Shown here in pieces: positions 36,607 through 48,939 of a stretch of 64,000 nucleotides of DNA. The stretch covers positions 8,561 to 72,560 of the forward strand of contig RWJK01001511.1 in the NCBI GenBank assembly GCA_004335835.1. Reading direction: 5' to 3'. Below the pieces are notes generated by a model. The model did no database searches, was not told where the DNA came from, and saw nothing but the letters and a program-made list of their open reading frames with translations. A program made the translations under genes and the position numbers. How positions within the stretch are numbered: the first letter of the stretch is position 1; every line of letters starts with the position of its first letter. This DNA comes from Scenedesmus sp. ARA3 (lineage: Eukaryota > Chlorophyta > Chlorophyceae > Sphaeropleales > Scenedesmaceae).

Positions 36607-37148
36607 GTTAGACCAGCTTGGCATATTGGGCTGTGTTTCACCAGCTTGGCAAACTGGACCGTGTTTGACCAGCTTGGGATATTGGGCTGCGTTTGACCAG
36701 CTTGGGGAATTGGACTGTGTGTGACCAGCTTGGGGTATTGGACTCTGTGTGAGCAGCTTGGGATGTTGGGCTGTGTTTGACCAGCTTGGGGAATTGGACT
36801 GTGGTTGACCAGCTTGGGATGTTAGGCTGCATTTGACCAGTTTGGGAAAAGAGGCTGTGTTTGACCAGCTTGGGATATTGGGCTGTGTTTGACCAGCTTG
36901 GGATGTTGGGCTGTGTTTGAGCAGCTTGGGATGTTGGGCTGTGTTGGAGCAGCTTGGGAGATTGGGCTGTGTTTGACCAGCTTGGGAGCTTGGGCCGTGG
37001 TTGACCAGCTTGGGATATTTGGCTGTGTTTGACCAGCTTGGGATATTGGGCTGTGTTTGACCAGCTTGGGAAATTGGGTTGTTAACAAGGAGTTTGGCTG
37101 TTAACAGGGAAACAGGGCTGTGTTTGACCAGCTTGGGAAGTTTGGCCT
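36607..37148 (+). repeat. ~27-bp minisatellite
   Basis: About 18 variant units of TTGACCAGCTTGGGATATTG followed by GGCTGTG, with one interruption near 37076-37117. The unit length is a multiple of three, so the minus strand stays open and reads a repetitive ~9-residue motif (PSWSNTAQ-like). Confidence 0.9.
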
Positions 37149-37861
37149 GGTTGGGGCTGCGCTGCTTGTGTGGCTGGCGCTGGCCAGTGCACAATAAGGC
37201 GTCAGAGCCGTTTCAGCAGCGCTGTTTTGTGTTTTAAATTCATCATTGCTGAACCAGCTCAGTTGTGGCTGCAGCTAGGGCGTGCAGAGACACTCAGACA
37301 AATGCCAGTATCTCTGGGCTTCCCCACGCAGTCTCTGTGGCTGTGTCGCCTTGTGGTCGAGGCTGCAGAACACATTTCGATGGAATAGCTGCCAGCAGCA
37401 CGTGGCAGCTGCAGAATCTAGCATGTTTGTTTGCGGTCAACATGTGAGGCATCACCTAACGCCCCAGGAGGCGGCTCAAGTTCCATGTGTCCTGCAGGAT
37501 TGGCTTCAATGCTCATGTGTAGGCTTTCCTGCAGCGCTAGCGCGCTGCTGCAGCAGTGGCTGCTGTTGTGCTGCACCGATGAAGCTGATGCCGGCTGCGG
37601 TGGCAGCTGTTTTGCTGCTGCCTGGGTTCCAGCTGGCGTCGTGGCGATCATGAAATACATGCGGCGTCATTGGCGTAATTGCAGTGACTTGGTTGGAGAC
37701 ACGATTATGATTAAATGCATGCAGGCGTTGCTAGTGGGCGCTTGGTGCCTGGTGGCCGCTAGCACCTCTCATGATGTGATCACAGCGCAGCCCAAACTGG
37801 CTGGCTGCTGCTCAGGTCGGCTGCACGTGCGTTGCTGCTGTGTTGGTGCCATGGCGACGAT

Positions 37862-37945
37862 GATGATGGTGGTGATGATGATGATGATGATGATGATGAA
37901 CGTTGTATGATGATGATGATGCTGATCATCATCATCATCATGTTA
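37862..37945. repeat. (GAT)n...(ATC)n cluster with hairpin potential
   Basis: GAT-rich units are followed near 37908-37938 by a near-perfect palindrome: TGATGATGATGAT, a GCTG loop, then ATCATCATCATCA. The sequence just right (GTTACC...AAGCCATAGCC) recurs at 62460-62490. Confidence 0.8.
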
Positions 37946-38375
37946 CCATTTAAGCCATAGCCATGATCGTCTGATGATGATGATGACGAGTGATGGTGAT
38001 GAATTTGTTGTGTGTGGTGGTGGTTGCTTCACTGGGTATCGTCCCGTGTTTGCCTCGTGACTCACTCCTTGAAGGACTTTTGCGTGGCACCGCGCATGCA
38101 ATTGTGTCTCGTCCACAATATTTTGTTGGGTGGCACCTGTGGCAGTACATCACGTACCGTACGGTTGTAACTCATGAAGGTATGCCGTGTACGTACAACT
38201 AATGTTCGCCAGGCAGTATCAGTGTTACAGCTTTACCAAACAGCTTCTGCTGTGGCAGGAGGCTCCTTGCTAGTCTCAAAGACTCAGAGTTGCAACACGC
38301 CGCTTGCAAGCCTCGCAGTGCATACTCATTGAGCAGGGCCAGCGGTAACACTGTAATAAAAAACAGTCGTGTTAC

Positions 38376-38380
38376 TTACA
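38376..38380 (-). terminator. TGTAA poly(A) signal of the YgfZ gene
   Basis: Minus-strand TGTAA about 90 nt past the stop at 38468. Confidence 0.5.
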
Positions 38381-38467
38381 CACAGCTGGCTAGCTGCCAC
38401 ATTGCATGACCTGCTGCTGCCCTGTAGAGACTGCTGGGCCACGCCATTTCTGCTGCTGATCACGACA

Positions 38468-38534
38468 TCACTGCTGCTTGGGCTTCTGCTGTGCTGCTTG
38501 AAATGCTGCCAGGCGCTCCTGCATTGCCTGCAAA

Positions 38535-38576
<42 letters not shown>

Positions 38577-39541
38577 GCCATGTGAGCAAATGGCGTACAG
38601 GAATGCACAATGCACGATAATCGTCATCGATGTGTGGAGGCGCAGGTGGCATACTGCTGTACTTGGAGTGCACGTCTTGCATGTCTGTATGCGTACTTTG
38701 ACAAATGCTGCAAAGGCACATAGACAAGACTGGTTCGTCAGAACTGGTGAGCAGGCCTCAGCTCTAAATGGTTGTCATATGTTACAATCATTTCAAATGC
38801 TGTGACAGCTCACCTTGAGCCGCTCAGCCTTTGCCGCCTCCTGCACTGCTTTCTCTGCCGCCTTGGCCTGCCTGCAAGAGCGCAACATGAATCCTTTTAC
38901 TGTAGTTTCTTGGATGCTTCAAAAGCATGCTTGCATGCAACTGATGCAATCTATCTCGACAATCAACGAACTACCTAAGAAGCGCAGCTGGGTCACGGTG
39001 CAGCACAGCAGCACAAGTACATGCGGATGGAGCAGGCCGTGTCTCAGTTACTCAAAAATGCGGCGCCAGGGGTCGAAGTACGTGCTAAGGTTGCGTTGGA
39101 TTAGTCATGCTTGAGGCAGAGCTGTACATGCAGGAGTAATGCAACACTGCTGTGCAGTTCAGCCAGCGCCTCTGAGACACTTTGTGCAGCTAAACACAAA
39201 TCAGCAGCAGCAGTAGGAGCAGCAAGGAGACCACTCACTTTGCTGCCGCGGCCCTGTCCTGCAAGCTGTCTTCAGCAGCAGCAGCAGCAGCAGCGCTGCT
39301 GGCAGCAGCTCCTGCAGAGGGCAGCTGGCGTGTTGCATATGGCACATCCACCACCTTGGCTGGCTGGCCATCGACCAGCACAGTGATGCCCTTGAGAGGA
39401 ACCTGGAAGCAGCAGCAGGAGCGGCAACGGCAGCAGCGGCAGCAAGGTTGACAGCAGTGGCAGTTTTGGCACAAGCAGCACCACCATCCACCACCTTGGC
39501 TGGCTGGCCATCAACCAGCACAGTGATGCCCTTGAGAGGCA

Positions 39542-39578
<37 letters not shown>

Positions 39579-40388
39579 GCAGCAGCGGCAGCAGCAGCAT
39601 TGTTGGCAGCAGTGGCAGTTTTGGCGCAAGCAGCATCACCATCCACCACATTTCAGAGCCACCTGGCAGCAGCAGCAGCAGCAACGATGGTGGCAGCAAC
39701 GGTAGCACAATGTCAACACCAGCAGCATGACACAAGGGGCCTTGGTTGCTGTGCTACACTGTGTATGTACCATAGTGTGTGGTACCTCAATCAGCACTTT
39801 TTGGCACGCCGTGGCTGCTGGTCAGTCATGCAAGCTCCCAAAGCGCTGAAGCACCTGTCTTGCAGAACCACCTGGAACACATCCTGCACGTCACACATGC
39901 GTATGCACTGCAGCAGCGTGGCTACTGTTGAATGCGCAGCATGCCACATGGCATGCACACACATCAGCCTGCTGCAGCTGCAGCACCGCAGCCCTGGCCC
40001 GTCTGCTCACACTCTCACATGGCATGAACCACGTCACGGTTATGTTCAAGGCATGCAAGGACACCACTTGGCCCCTCGCACCTGCACCGCCGTGCACACA
40101 CAGCATGCCCTGCCGCAGGTGCATCACCACAGCCTTGCCAGCCACCTCCTGAGGCGGTGGAGGCCACCGGTTGGCTGCCACCCCAACAGTGTTGCCAACA
40201 CTGTGAATTTAGAAGTTTCGTAGATAAGTAGTTGTGTGCATATAACGCATGCTTCCACTGATGCAAGACAGCTTCACGCCTCGCACCTGCACCCCGCCCT
40301 TCCTGCAGCGAATGTAGCCAAGCCCAAAGTGGCCGCTCTTCTCCAGATTAGCATAGCTGGTCAGCCTGCCCAGCACCTCTCCAGCCGC

Positions 40389-40423
<35 letters not shown>

Positions 40424-43400
40424 CAGCGGCTTCTGCTGCTGCTGCTGCTGCTGTGATGGCTGCGCCTGGTGTAGCGCGGCAGCTGAGCTGCAGGCCCCAC
40501 AGCTGCTGCTTGACGCCGTTGGTGTTGGACAGCTGCAGGAAAGTGCGGCAAGTGTGTGGGGGCCCAGAAAACAACAAGGTGGTACAAGAGGCGGGGCACA
40601 AAGCACGCGTTTGTGACACCATGTAATCTTTATATTCATACAACTATAAATACTGTCAAGTGGCACTGCAGTTTGTATATGTACATACCCAACACAGCAT
40701 GGCCCAAGAACAACAGCCACGCACCCTGGGTAGCCAGCTAGCAGCACAACTTGTAAATCGAAACCTCGGCTTTACAATACCTTTGCCAGTGTTTCCTGTC
40801 CAATGTAGCAGCCCTTGTCGAGTGACACAGCATGGCACAGCCCAGCCTCATAGGGATGTAAAGCCTAGTGACAGCGGTGGTTCAGGTTGGAAAAACGGCC
40901 CACCCAACCTTTGCCAGTGTTTCTTGTCTGATGTAGCAGCCCTTGTCCAGCGACACAGCATGGCACAGGCCGGCCTCGTAGGGATTGACGCCTAATGACA
41001 GCTGTGGTTCAGTGAATAATAACCCAGCCCACCTTTGCCAGTGTTTCTTGTCCGATGCAGCAGCCCTTGTCGAGTGACACAGCATGGCACAGCCCTGCCT
41101 AATGACGCATGTGATCCATGAACAAGTAACTTCGCCCACCTTTGCCAGTGTTTCTTGTCCGATGTAGCAGCCCTTGTCGAGTGACACAGCATGGCACAGC
41201 CCCGCCTCGTAGGGGTTGAAGTCCTGTGTGAGCTCGCTGCCTGCTGCTGGGCGGCCTTGAGTGACGCGTGCGCGCTCCCAATCCGCCTCACCCATTGGCA
41301 CGCAGCCCTGCAGCAGCAGTGACAAAGGGTGACAGTGTTCCGTAACACATGTAACTGTTATTTTGCTGCTGGACGGCCTTGCGTGACGCGGGCGCGCTCC
41401 CAATCCGCCTCGCCCATTGGGACATACCCCTGCGGCAGCAGAAGCAGGGGACGTTGTTAATTAACACATGTAACTGTCGCTTCTGCTGCTGATGGGCGGC
41501 CTTGAGTGATGCGGGCCCTCTCCCAGTCAGCTTCACCCATAGGGACACTGCCCTGCAGCCGCAGAAGCAGGGGACATTGTTAAGTAACACATGTAACTGT
41601 CGCTTCTGCTGCGGAGCGGCCCAATAATGCGAGCACGCTCCCAGTCTGTCTGGCCCATTGGCACACAGCCCTACGGCAGCAGCAGCAAAAGGGTGAAAGT
41701 TTTAAGTGACACGTGTAACTGCTGCTGTGCTGCTGGGCGGCCTTGCGCGACGCGTGCCCTCTCCCAATCAGCTTCACCCATGGGGACATAACCCTGCGGT
41801 AGAAGCAGCAAACAACGGTAATCAATGATCCACATGTGACTGTTACTTTGCTGCTGGGCGGCCTCGAGTGACGCGGGCGCGCTCCCAGTCTGCCTCACCC
41901 ATTGGCACACAGCCCTGCGGTAGCAGCAGCAGACAACGGCAATCAATGCAACACATGTGACTGTCACTTTGCTGCTGGGCGGCCTTGAGTGACGCGGGCC
42001 CTTTCCCAGTCTGCCTCACCCATTGGCACACAGCCCTGCGGCAAGAAGGCGTCCATTGATGTTGAGTATAATGAAAAAGTTGATGATAAGAAAGGAGAAC
42101 AACATCACTGCAGGTACAAGGGCGCAGCATGCCACAGCTGGTTGATTGAGTGATGTACAGCCCCCACGAATTTATGCATTGCCTTATCTCTGTGCAGGCA
42201 GCACCCACCTTGTTCACGAGTGCGCGTACAGGTCAGCAGCGCCGCTCTGGTCCACAATCAAGGTGTAACCAGGGATGGCCAGGCCGCTGCCCACAGCCAC
42301 AATGACTATCAAACACCATTCAACCACGTTTCGACGCACCCTGCAGGTACGGGCGTGCAGCACTCACAAAGCTCTTGTCCTGGTACCGCGATGATCACCC
42401 TCAAGCCTTGATCTGCAGCATTCCGTGCGTGTCTCACCTTGTTTACGAGTGCCGCGTACAAGTCCGCCGCACCGCTCTGGTCCACAATGAAGGTGTAACC
42501 AGGAATGGCCAGGCCGCTGCCCACAGCCACAATAACAGGCGCCCCAGGCCCGAAGCGCAGCAGCTGGTGCCTGCAGTACGGCTCGCCTTGCAGCTTAAAC
42601 GCGTCCTGCAAGCAATCCAGGCAAGGCATGCGCTGTTGTGAGTGATGCGAAGAAACAACACCACTTCCTACAAGCCAGGCACCCGCATTAGGGCCGAAGC
42701 GCAGCAGCTGGTGCCTGCAGTATGGCTCGCCTTGCAGCTTAAACGCTTCCTGCAAGCGGTTCAGGCAAGGCATGCGATGTTGTGGGTGATGCGAAGAAAC
42801 AAATCACTTCATTTAAAGCCAGACAGGTGCCCCGGGGCCGAAGCGCAGCAGCTGGTGGCGGCAGTACGGCTCGCCTTGCAGCTTGAACGCGTCCTGCAAG
42901 CAATCCATGCAAGGCATGCGGTGTTGTGAAAGTTGCAAGGAACGACTCAGCCTCCTGCAAGCGAGACATGTGCACGAGAGGGAAGCAGCAGCTGGTGGCG
43001 GCAGTACGGCTCCCCTTGCAGCTTGACCGCGTCCTGCAAGCAATACAGCCAACAAGCTATCACTGTCAGTAAGAGAAGTTGCCACCAGTGTTATTAAGGA
43101 GCGCTTAGGGCCTACTTTGCAGGCTATACACAGGTGCAGGGGCAAAGGAGCAACAGCAGCTGGATACTTCAAGGCACGCCACGTGCATCATCATCCTCCT
43201 CACATCACCAAAATAGCATTAGCACTGTCGCCGTAGAGGTGTGCCACATCTCACTGCACAAACCCACCAGCTGCTGCACAGCATTGCATCTGCAAGTCCA
43301 GCACCCACCACCACACCACGCGCAACACGCAGTACACTTCACTCGTACGCTTAAGTGCTATATGCACTTTGTTTGTCAACAGCCGTACACCCTCAAGCCC

Positions 43401-43897
43401 TCACCCCTGCAAGCTCCTGCATGACGTCATCCGCCTGCGGCCCCAGAATTGTCAGCATGCCGCAGCGGCTGCTGACGTCGGACACCGCCACGTCATCAGC
43501 AGAACATACAACCTTGTCCAGGCGCTACTGGGATGCTGCTGGTTTACGCATGGCATCAAGCTGCAAACCTCAACACCCTTCATGCAAACAAAGGCACAGA
43601 ACCCCACCACACCATGAATCTTGAACCCTATTTGCAAATACACATGTAAACCCTCACCCCTGCAAGCTCCTGCATGACGTCATCCGCCTGTGACCCCAGG
43701 ATGGTCAGCATGCCGCAGCGGCCGCTGACGTCAGACACCTCCACGTCATCAGCAGGGAAGATGAACTTGTCCAGGCGCTGCAGCAGCGGCTGCCGCATGG
43801 TGGGTGACACCAGCAGCATCACGCTGCTCTCCAGCACAAGTGCTGTTGCCAGGTCCAGGCAGCGCGCCTGCGCATTCACCAGCACCTGCAGGACGAC

Positions 43898-43931
<34 letters not shown>

Positions 43932-44072
43932 GCGGCAGCAGCACACAGCCGGTTCATGTCACTGCAACATTCCATGGCGGGTGACACCAGCAGCATTACG
44001 CTGCTCTCCAGCACAAGAGATGTTGCGAAGTCCAGGCAGCGCGCCTGCGCATTGACCAGCACCTGCAGGACG

Positions 44073-44114
<42 letters not shown>

Positions 44115-45996
44115 CAGCCAGTTCATGTCGCTGCAACATTCCATGGCGGGTGACACCAGCAGCATCACGCTGCTCTCCAACACCAGCACTGTTGCGAGGT
44201 CCAGGCAGTGCGCCTGCGCATTCACCAGCACCTACAACAAGCACAAGAGGAGCAGCAGCCGCATTGTTACTGATCACCACACGACCCCAGCACAAGAGCT
44301 GTTGCGAGGTCCAGGCAGCGCGCCTGCGCATTCACCAGCACCTGCGACAAGAACAACAGGAGCAGCAGCCGCAGCCGCGTGTTACTGACAACTATAAAAC
44401 TCTCGTGTTGTGGCTTTGCAGCAGGCACACTACATTGATATTCCAAAATCCCCAAATACCTGCCGACACCAAGAGGGCAGCAGCGCAGCAGCTTCATGTC
44501 AATCCAGGGTTGCATGGCACGCTGATTGAGGGCTCATTCAAAGCATCATTTGATAAAAACATGCACACCGAATGGGCCTCACTGTCGCCTATTCTGCACG
44601 CACCGTGTCGCAGCCCTGCCCAGGCTTCAGCTGCTTAAAGTCGGCGGTTGACTGGTTGTGCAGCAGCGACAGCCGGTCCCCGCCAGACACGCGCAGCCGG
44701 CCCCAGTGCGACCTGTGCACAAGGGAACGGACGCAAGCAGTTGGGGGAGCGGGTTGCACTGGTGTGTGTTTCAGCTGCTACGCTGCAGGCGCCTGAGGAG
44801 ACGTTATGCAGCCAGCTCAGCTGCGGCGGCCACCTGTCAACCAGACAGTTGGAGAGACAACATGCAAGCAGCTCAGCTGCGGCTATAACCTGTCAACAGA
44901 CATTTGGAGAGCTAACAACATGCAAGCAGCTCAGCTGCGGCTGTTACCTGTCGACCAGAGCCACACCATGGCTCAGTGCTTCCACAACCTTGTCGGTGTT
45001 GTTGAAGGTAACGGCAACGCCAGCCGCCTGCAGCAGCAGCAGCAGCAACAAGGTGCAGTGGAGGCAACAATTCAGTGTGATGGGTACAAGGGCATTTGCT
45101 CAGGCTGATAGTCAGGCCTCCTGGCAGCTTTGCGGTTGTTGCAAGACCAACATTGAGGGCTGTTGCAGAAACAACATTGAGCAGGCTTTGTGATGCGTAT
45201 GCTGGGCTGGCTGGACTAGTTACTCCTGCTGCCTGCTGTTGTTTGGCTGATTGCTGTAGGACGACATTGACTGCTTTGACGCTGTGCGCTAGCTGCTGCT
45301 GTTCTGTGGCGCTGCTGCATGCAGCTTGCAGCACAGCAACTTGCGTGCATCAACTGCTGCCTTCACACCCGTCACAGAGCACCTGCTGATACTACGAGCC
45401 TACTGATGCGCTGCACATTCAGCCGGCTGCCTTCAGCATTCAGCGCAACTCACATCAAACTCGGCTCCTAGCTCCTGCTGGTATGACGCAATGTCTGCTG
45501 CATCAATGTCTGGCACTTCAATGCCAAGGGCACTCAAGTCCAGCCCAGATGGGGTTGACCTGGCAACTGGCAGCAGCCTGCTGCTGCTGCTGCTGCTGCT
45601 GCTGCCGCTCGGGCATGCTGCTGCAAGGTGTCTGCAAGTGTCAACAGCAGAGCAGAGCGGAATGAGACTGGCATGCTGCCAGTATTACAGCGCCATTGTA
45701 CGCATACACATTTCAGGTACCAGGCATGAATGACACATGCGAGATTGGCGTTGAACATACGTGCAGGAAGAGCCACACTCGGCCAGTGTGTTGTGGGTGT
45801 GAAGACCAGAAACAAGCACATCCGCCATACATTGGCAGACAAAGCACAAGGTATATCAAGAGTTTACGTTACTTAATCACCTGTACCTGCAGCAGGCGCT
45901 GTTCCTTCTCTTCGGCAGAGCAGCTGCTGGTGGCACTGCTGCTGCTACTGCTGCCGGTGTGCTTCGGCTTGTTACGTAAGGCTGGCGTGATTTCAT
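38468..45996 (-). CDS. IBA57.2: YgfZ/IBA57-family folate-binding protein, likely organellar
   Basis: Eleven phase-consistent exons give 522 residues: 45887-45996 (ATG 45996; an in-frame ATG also at 46131), 45454-45631, 44948-45027, 44604-44712, 43658-43885, 42438-42605, 41140-41307, 40287-40532, 39239-39402, 38814-38871 and 38468-38527. Hallmarks: SHWGRLRVSGGDRLSLLHNQ, LKPGQGCDT, CLDLATALVLESSVMLLVSP, and the YgfZ signature KGCYIGQE with its conserved cysteine. The C-terminus ends in a basic/Ala/Gln helix (AKAAEKAVQEAAKAERLK). IBA57/YgfZ proteins bind folate and help assemble 4Fe-4S clusters. The wording around the DRSHWGR and GQGCDT region resembles the plant plastid member, and an Arg/Ser/Ala-rich N-terminus supports organelle import. 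Introns hold about 22 partial exon copies. The symbol reflects resemblance, not proven orthology. Confidence 0.88.
39470..39672 (-). repeat. Two head copies of YgfZ exon 39239-39402
   Basis: Copies at 39470-39546 (VPLKGITVLVDGQPAKVVD, almost intact) and 39640-39672, each behind a (CTG)n run and acceptor, upstream of the true exon. Confidence 0.9.
40785..41096 (-). repeat. Three tail copies of the KGCYIGQE exon
   Basis: Copies at 40785-40860, 40912-40990 and 41032-41096 repeat EAGLCHAVSLDKGCYIGQET with donor, downstream of exon 41140-41307. A shorter tail copy of the following exon lies near 40055-40090. Confidence 0.9.
41369..42040 (-). repeat. Six head copies of the KGCYIGQE exon, ~120-bp period
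   Basis: Copies begin at about 41369, 41492, 41611, 41737, 41858 and 41977. Each repeats VPMGEADWERARV...GRP behind a CCYTGCAG-like acceptor and stops before the KGCY motif. Confidence 0.9.
42207..43040 (-). repeat. Partial copies around YgfZ exon 42438-42605
   Basis: One tail copy at 42207-42295 lies downstream. Three head copies at about 42685-42760, 42828-42905 and 42985-43040 (DAFKLQGEPYCRHQLLRFG) lie upstream. Confidence 0.88.
43406..44345 (-). repeat. Partial copies around YgfZ exon 43658-43885
   Basis: A tail copy at 43406-43530 lies downstream. Head copies at about 43975-44062, 44150-44232 and 44290-44345 (VLVNAQARCLDLAT) lie upstream, two of them after (CTG)n runs. Two tail copies of exon 44948-45027 lie at 44812-44905. 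Confidence 0.88.
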
Positions 45997-46456
45997 CTTA
46001 AAAAGATCCAAAACCTGGTTCGCGACTTGAATTGGTTCAAATCGGCCGTTGTAACCTACGGCAGCAGTCTGCCAACGCTGTACTTGCAGAACAGGAAGCA
46101 CGACGTGAGGAGCCACGGCATGAAAATTCATCCAGTCCAGACAATCACAGCTAAATTGCTATCAGAACGAGTTATCGTGTGCTCGGTGCTTGTGTCAGTG
46201 ACACTGACGTGCCAGGTCAGTTGTCCATTGAAGTCCCTGATGTTGGCAGCAGTGATAGCAGCCGAACTACTCGGTGCAGATGCCTGTAAATGAACGAACA
46301 CTACCATCAGATCGCACCATAAACCTGGAACACCATATGCATGCACAGGGCCTGCTGGCTGTCCCTCATCCACAGAGCATATGTAACATCCAACAGTAGA
46401 TCCCTCCCTGCATCATTGTTTTGGCTGTGATACGGCTGAGGTTGCCTGTGAGGTGC
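45997..46456. promoter_or_regulatory. Divergent promoter region, YgfZ gene and coiled-coil gene
   Basis: Less than 500 bp separates the two opposed starts. If the YgfZ gene starts at 46131 the gap is only about 325 bp. No defined element is seen. Confidence 0.4.
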
Positions 46457-48739
46457 ATGCTAGTGGCACACTACAGCAGCAGCTCCTCTGGCGCGCTACA
46501 AATACGGCAGCACAACCATGCACGACTGCTGCACTGCGCTGTAGCCAGGGGCGGCACAACCACAACTGCAGCAGCTGCAGCTGCTGTGCGTCAGCAGTTA
46601 TGGGGCAGCAGCAGTAGCAGCAGCAGGCGCTGCCGCACCTCACATGTTGTTCATGTGGCAAAAGGTGAATGATTCTGGTGGTTGCTGCTGCAGCAGCAGC
46701 TGCTGCACAGCTTTGCAGATGACTTTGTCGCACTCCCTCACGTATCCATGTATCCATGCAACAGTGTGATGATGTGGTGGTCAGCTGCAGCTGTCTTGCT
46801 TTCTGCGTCCATGCAGCCACCACTGCTCTGAGATGGGTGCCCAGCACACCGATGTGTACAGTTTGTCAAGTTTACAGCATTTTTGTTACCCATGAAGCTG
46901 TGACAGAGGGCCCAAAGCAGCAGGCTGAAGAACAGCAGGCCAACATCTTCTGATCACACTGCTTTGACCGCTGCTTTGACTGCTGCTTTCGTTGCTTCTG
47001 CAGGCCTTCTGGACGTGATAGAGCGCCTCAAGCAGCAGGCTGACGCGCTGCAAGCCGACACGTGCTGCTCACACTGCTGTCACCACTGCTTTGACCGCTG
47101 ATCTGCCCGCCCCTGCAGGCCTGCTGGATGTGTTCAATTGCCTCAAGCAGCAGGCTGACGCGCTGCAGGCTGACACCTGCTGCTGAATTGCTTCACCTCC
47201 GCTTTTTTATTGCCGCTTTGACTGCTGCTGCAGGCCTGCTTGACGTGATAGAGCGCCTCAAGCAGCAGGCTGATGCGCTGCAGGCCAGCACCTGCTGCTG
47301 AATTGCTTCACATCCGCTGCTGTCTTTGCCGCTATGACTGCTGCTGCAGGCCTGCTGGACGTAATAGAGGGCCTCAAGCAGCAGGCTGATGGCCTGCAGG
47401 CTGAGCTGCGGGAGGCTGGCCAGGCAGCTGAGGTGGCAGCACGCCGCAGCAGGAGGCTGGCAGAGCGCTCGCGGCAGCTGCAGGTAACACCTCACCTGCT
47501 GTTGAACTGCTGTCGGGTTGGGTTTAGGTTTTATGCTGAGGTGGCAGCGTGCTGCAGCAGGAGGCTGGCGGCGCGCTCGCGGCAGCTGCAGGTGTGTAAC
47601 ACCTAACCTGCTGTTGAACTGCTGTCGGGTTGGCTTCGGTTTTATGCTGAGGTGGCAGCGTGCCGCAGCAGGAGGCTGGCTGAGCGCTCCCAGCAGCTGC
47701 AGGTGTGCGACACCTCACATGCTGTTGAGCTGCTGTCGGGTTGGGTCAGGTTTTATGCTGAGGTGGCAGCGCACCGCAGCAGGAGGCTGGCAGAGCGCTC
47801 GCGGCAGCTTCTTGTGTCGATGGCGTTCCTTGCTGCGTGGATGCGGGAGATAATTTGGGTGGCGGCAGATGGGATGTGTGTGCTGCTCGTGTGCATGCGT
47901 ATCAGGACTGTTCCTAGGTGCCATCTGCATGCAAACAAGGTCAGCCAACGCCGGCTGCTGCCTGCTTTATGACGCTAGTTGTGGATGAGATTGTTGGGCC
48001 GTGCTGCCACTGCACAGCAGGTGGCAACTTACAAGTCATTGGCAGCACGCAGCTGCAGCGCGCTCTGACGCTTTCTCAAGCTGCTTGAGTCAGCTCAAGT
48101 CAACAATGCAGCAATTTCATTGCTGCCAAAGCCAGTAACGCCTTGCCCTGCCTTTGTCTGCATTGCTGTGCAGGAGTATGCGCTGGAGCACATCATGCTG
48201 GGTGACGAGCCAGCAGCGCGGTCTGCGCTGCTGCAGAAGGCGTCTGTGGCTGACGCGCTGGCTGCTGCGTCACGCAGAGCAGAGGCCAACATAGCGCTAG
48301 CCAGGTGGGCATGGCGCTTGCGTGGCTGGTGCAGCTCTGTGTTCTTTGGCGGTATCCTGCTACATGTATCCATTGGCTGCATCAAACATAGCGCGAGGCA
48401 GGTGGGCGTGCGGGTTGTGTGGGTCATGCAGCTGTGTGGTGTGTGGTATCAGACAGCGCACGTGTGCTGCTAACCTCCTCCTCCGTGCTGGCTTTGCAGC
48501 TGTATTACACCAATGTTGTATGCATGCGGTCACGCCGCACATGCGCAACTTCTCATGTAAGTGCTGCAGCCATTGTGCCTGCGTGTCTGTGCTGTTCAAT
48601 CTGCTGTTGCTGCTGCCGTCTGATCTGCATGGCTGCGGGCTGCCTGCTTGCAGGAAGCTGGAGGTTGTGCTGACTGAGAAGCAGCTGCAGCTGCTGAAGC
48701 TGATACGGCAAGCCAAGGAGCAGGCAGATGCCAGGGATG

Positions 48740-48779
<40 letters not shown>

Positions 48780-48939
48780 TGGCAGCACTGAGCAGAGCAG
48801 CAGAGGCCTCAAGCGCTCAAAGTCAGTTGCTTGGGACTCCCCAACCATGCACACCAGCAGCAGCGCAGTCAATGGACAGCAGCAAGACAAGACAGCTAGT
48901 AGCAGTTCAGCCAGTAGCAGCAGTGACAATATGCAGTAG
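46457..48939 (+). CDS. Small coiled-coil protein of unknown function
   Basis: Exons 46457-46664 (ATG 46457), 47350-47483, 48174-48304 and 48654-48939 join in phase to 252 residues. The first exon is Ser/Arg/Ala-rich with few acids and could be a targeting peptide; it was chosen because its phase-1 donor fits the next acceptor. Exons 2 and 3 give a strongly helical, heptad-like stretch (LKQQADGLQAELREAGQ, RRLAERSRQLQ, EYALEHIMLGDEPAARSALLQKA). Exon 4 continues with LTEKQLQLLKLIRQAKEQA, then poly-Ala and a Ser-rich tail with KRSKSVAWDSP, a possible phosphorylation site. No catalytic domain is recognised. Vipp1/PspA-like helices or a general scaffold are possible, but I assign no function. Internal exons are firmer than exon 1. 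Confidence 0.6.
47003..47300 (+). repeat. Three head copies of coiled-coil exon 2
   Basis: Copies from about 47003, 47118 and 47232 (period ~115 bp) repeat GLLDVIERLKQQADALQA behind GCAG acceptors, upstream of exon 47350-47483. Confidence 0.9.
47530..47815 (+). repeat. Three tail copies of coiled-coil exon 2
   Basis: Copies at about 47530-47595, 47645-47705 and 47757-47815 repeat EVAA..RSRRLAERSRQLQ; the first two are followed by GTGTG donors. All are downstream of the exon. Confidence 0.9.

Larger units (their letters stand above)
37149..38467. other. Intergenic region upstream of the YgfZ gene's 3' end
   Basis: Contains short unrecognised frames and the GAT/ATC repeat cluster. No gene is supported. 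Confidence 0.4.

Noticed and set aside
46421..46456. Upstream extension of the coiled-coil gene's first exon
   Set aside because: The frame opens with TTG, not ATG. The first ATG in frame is 46457.
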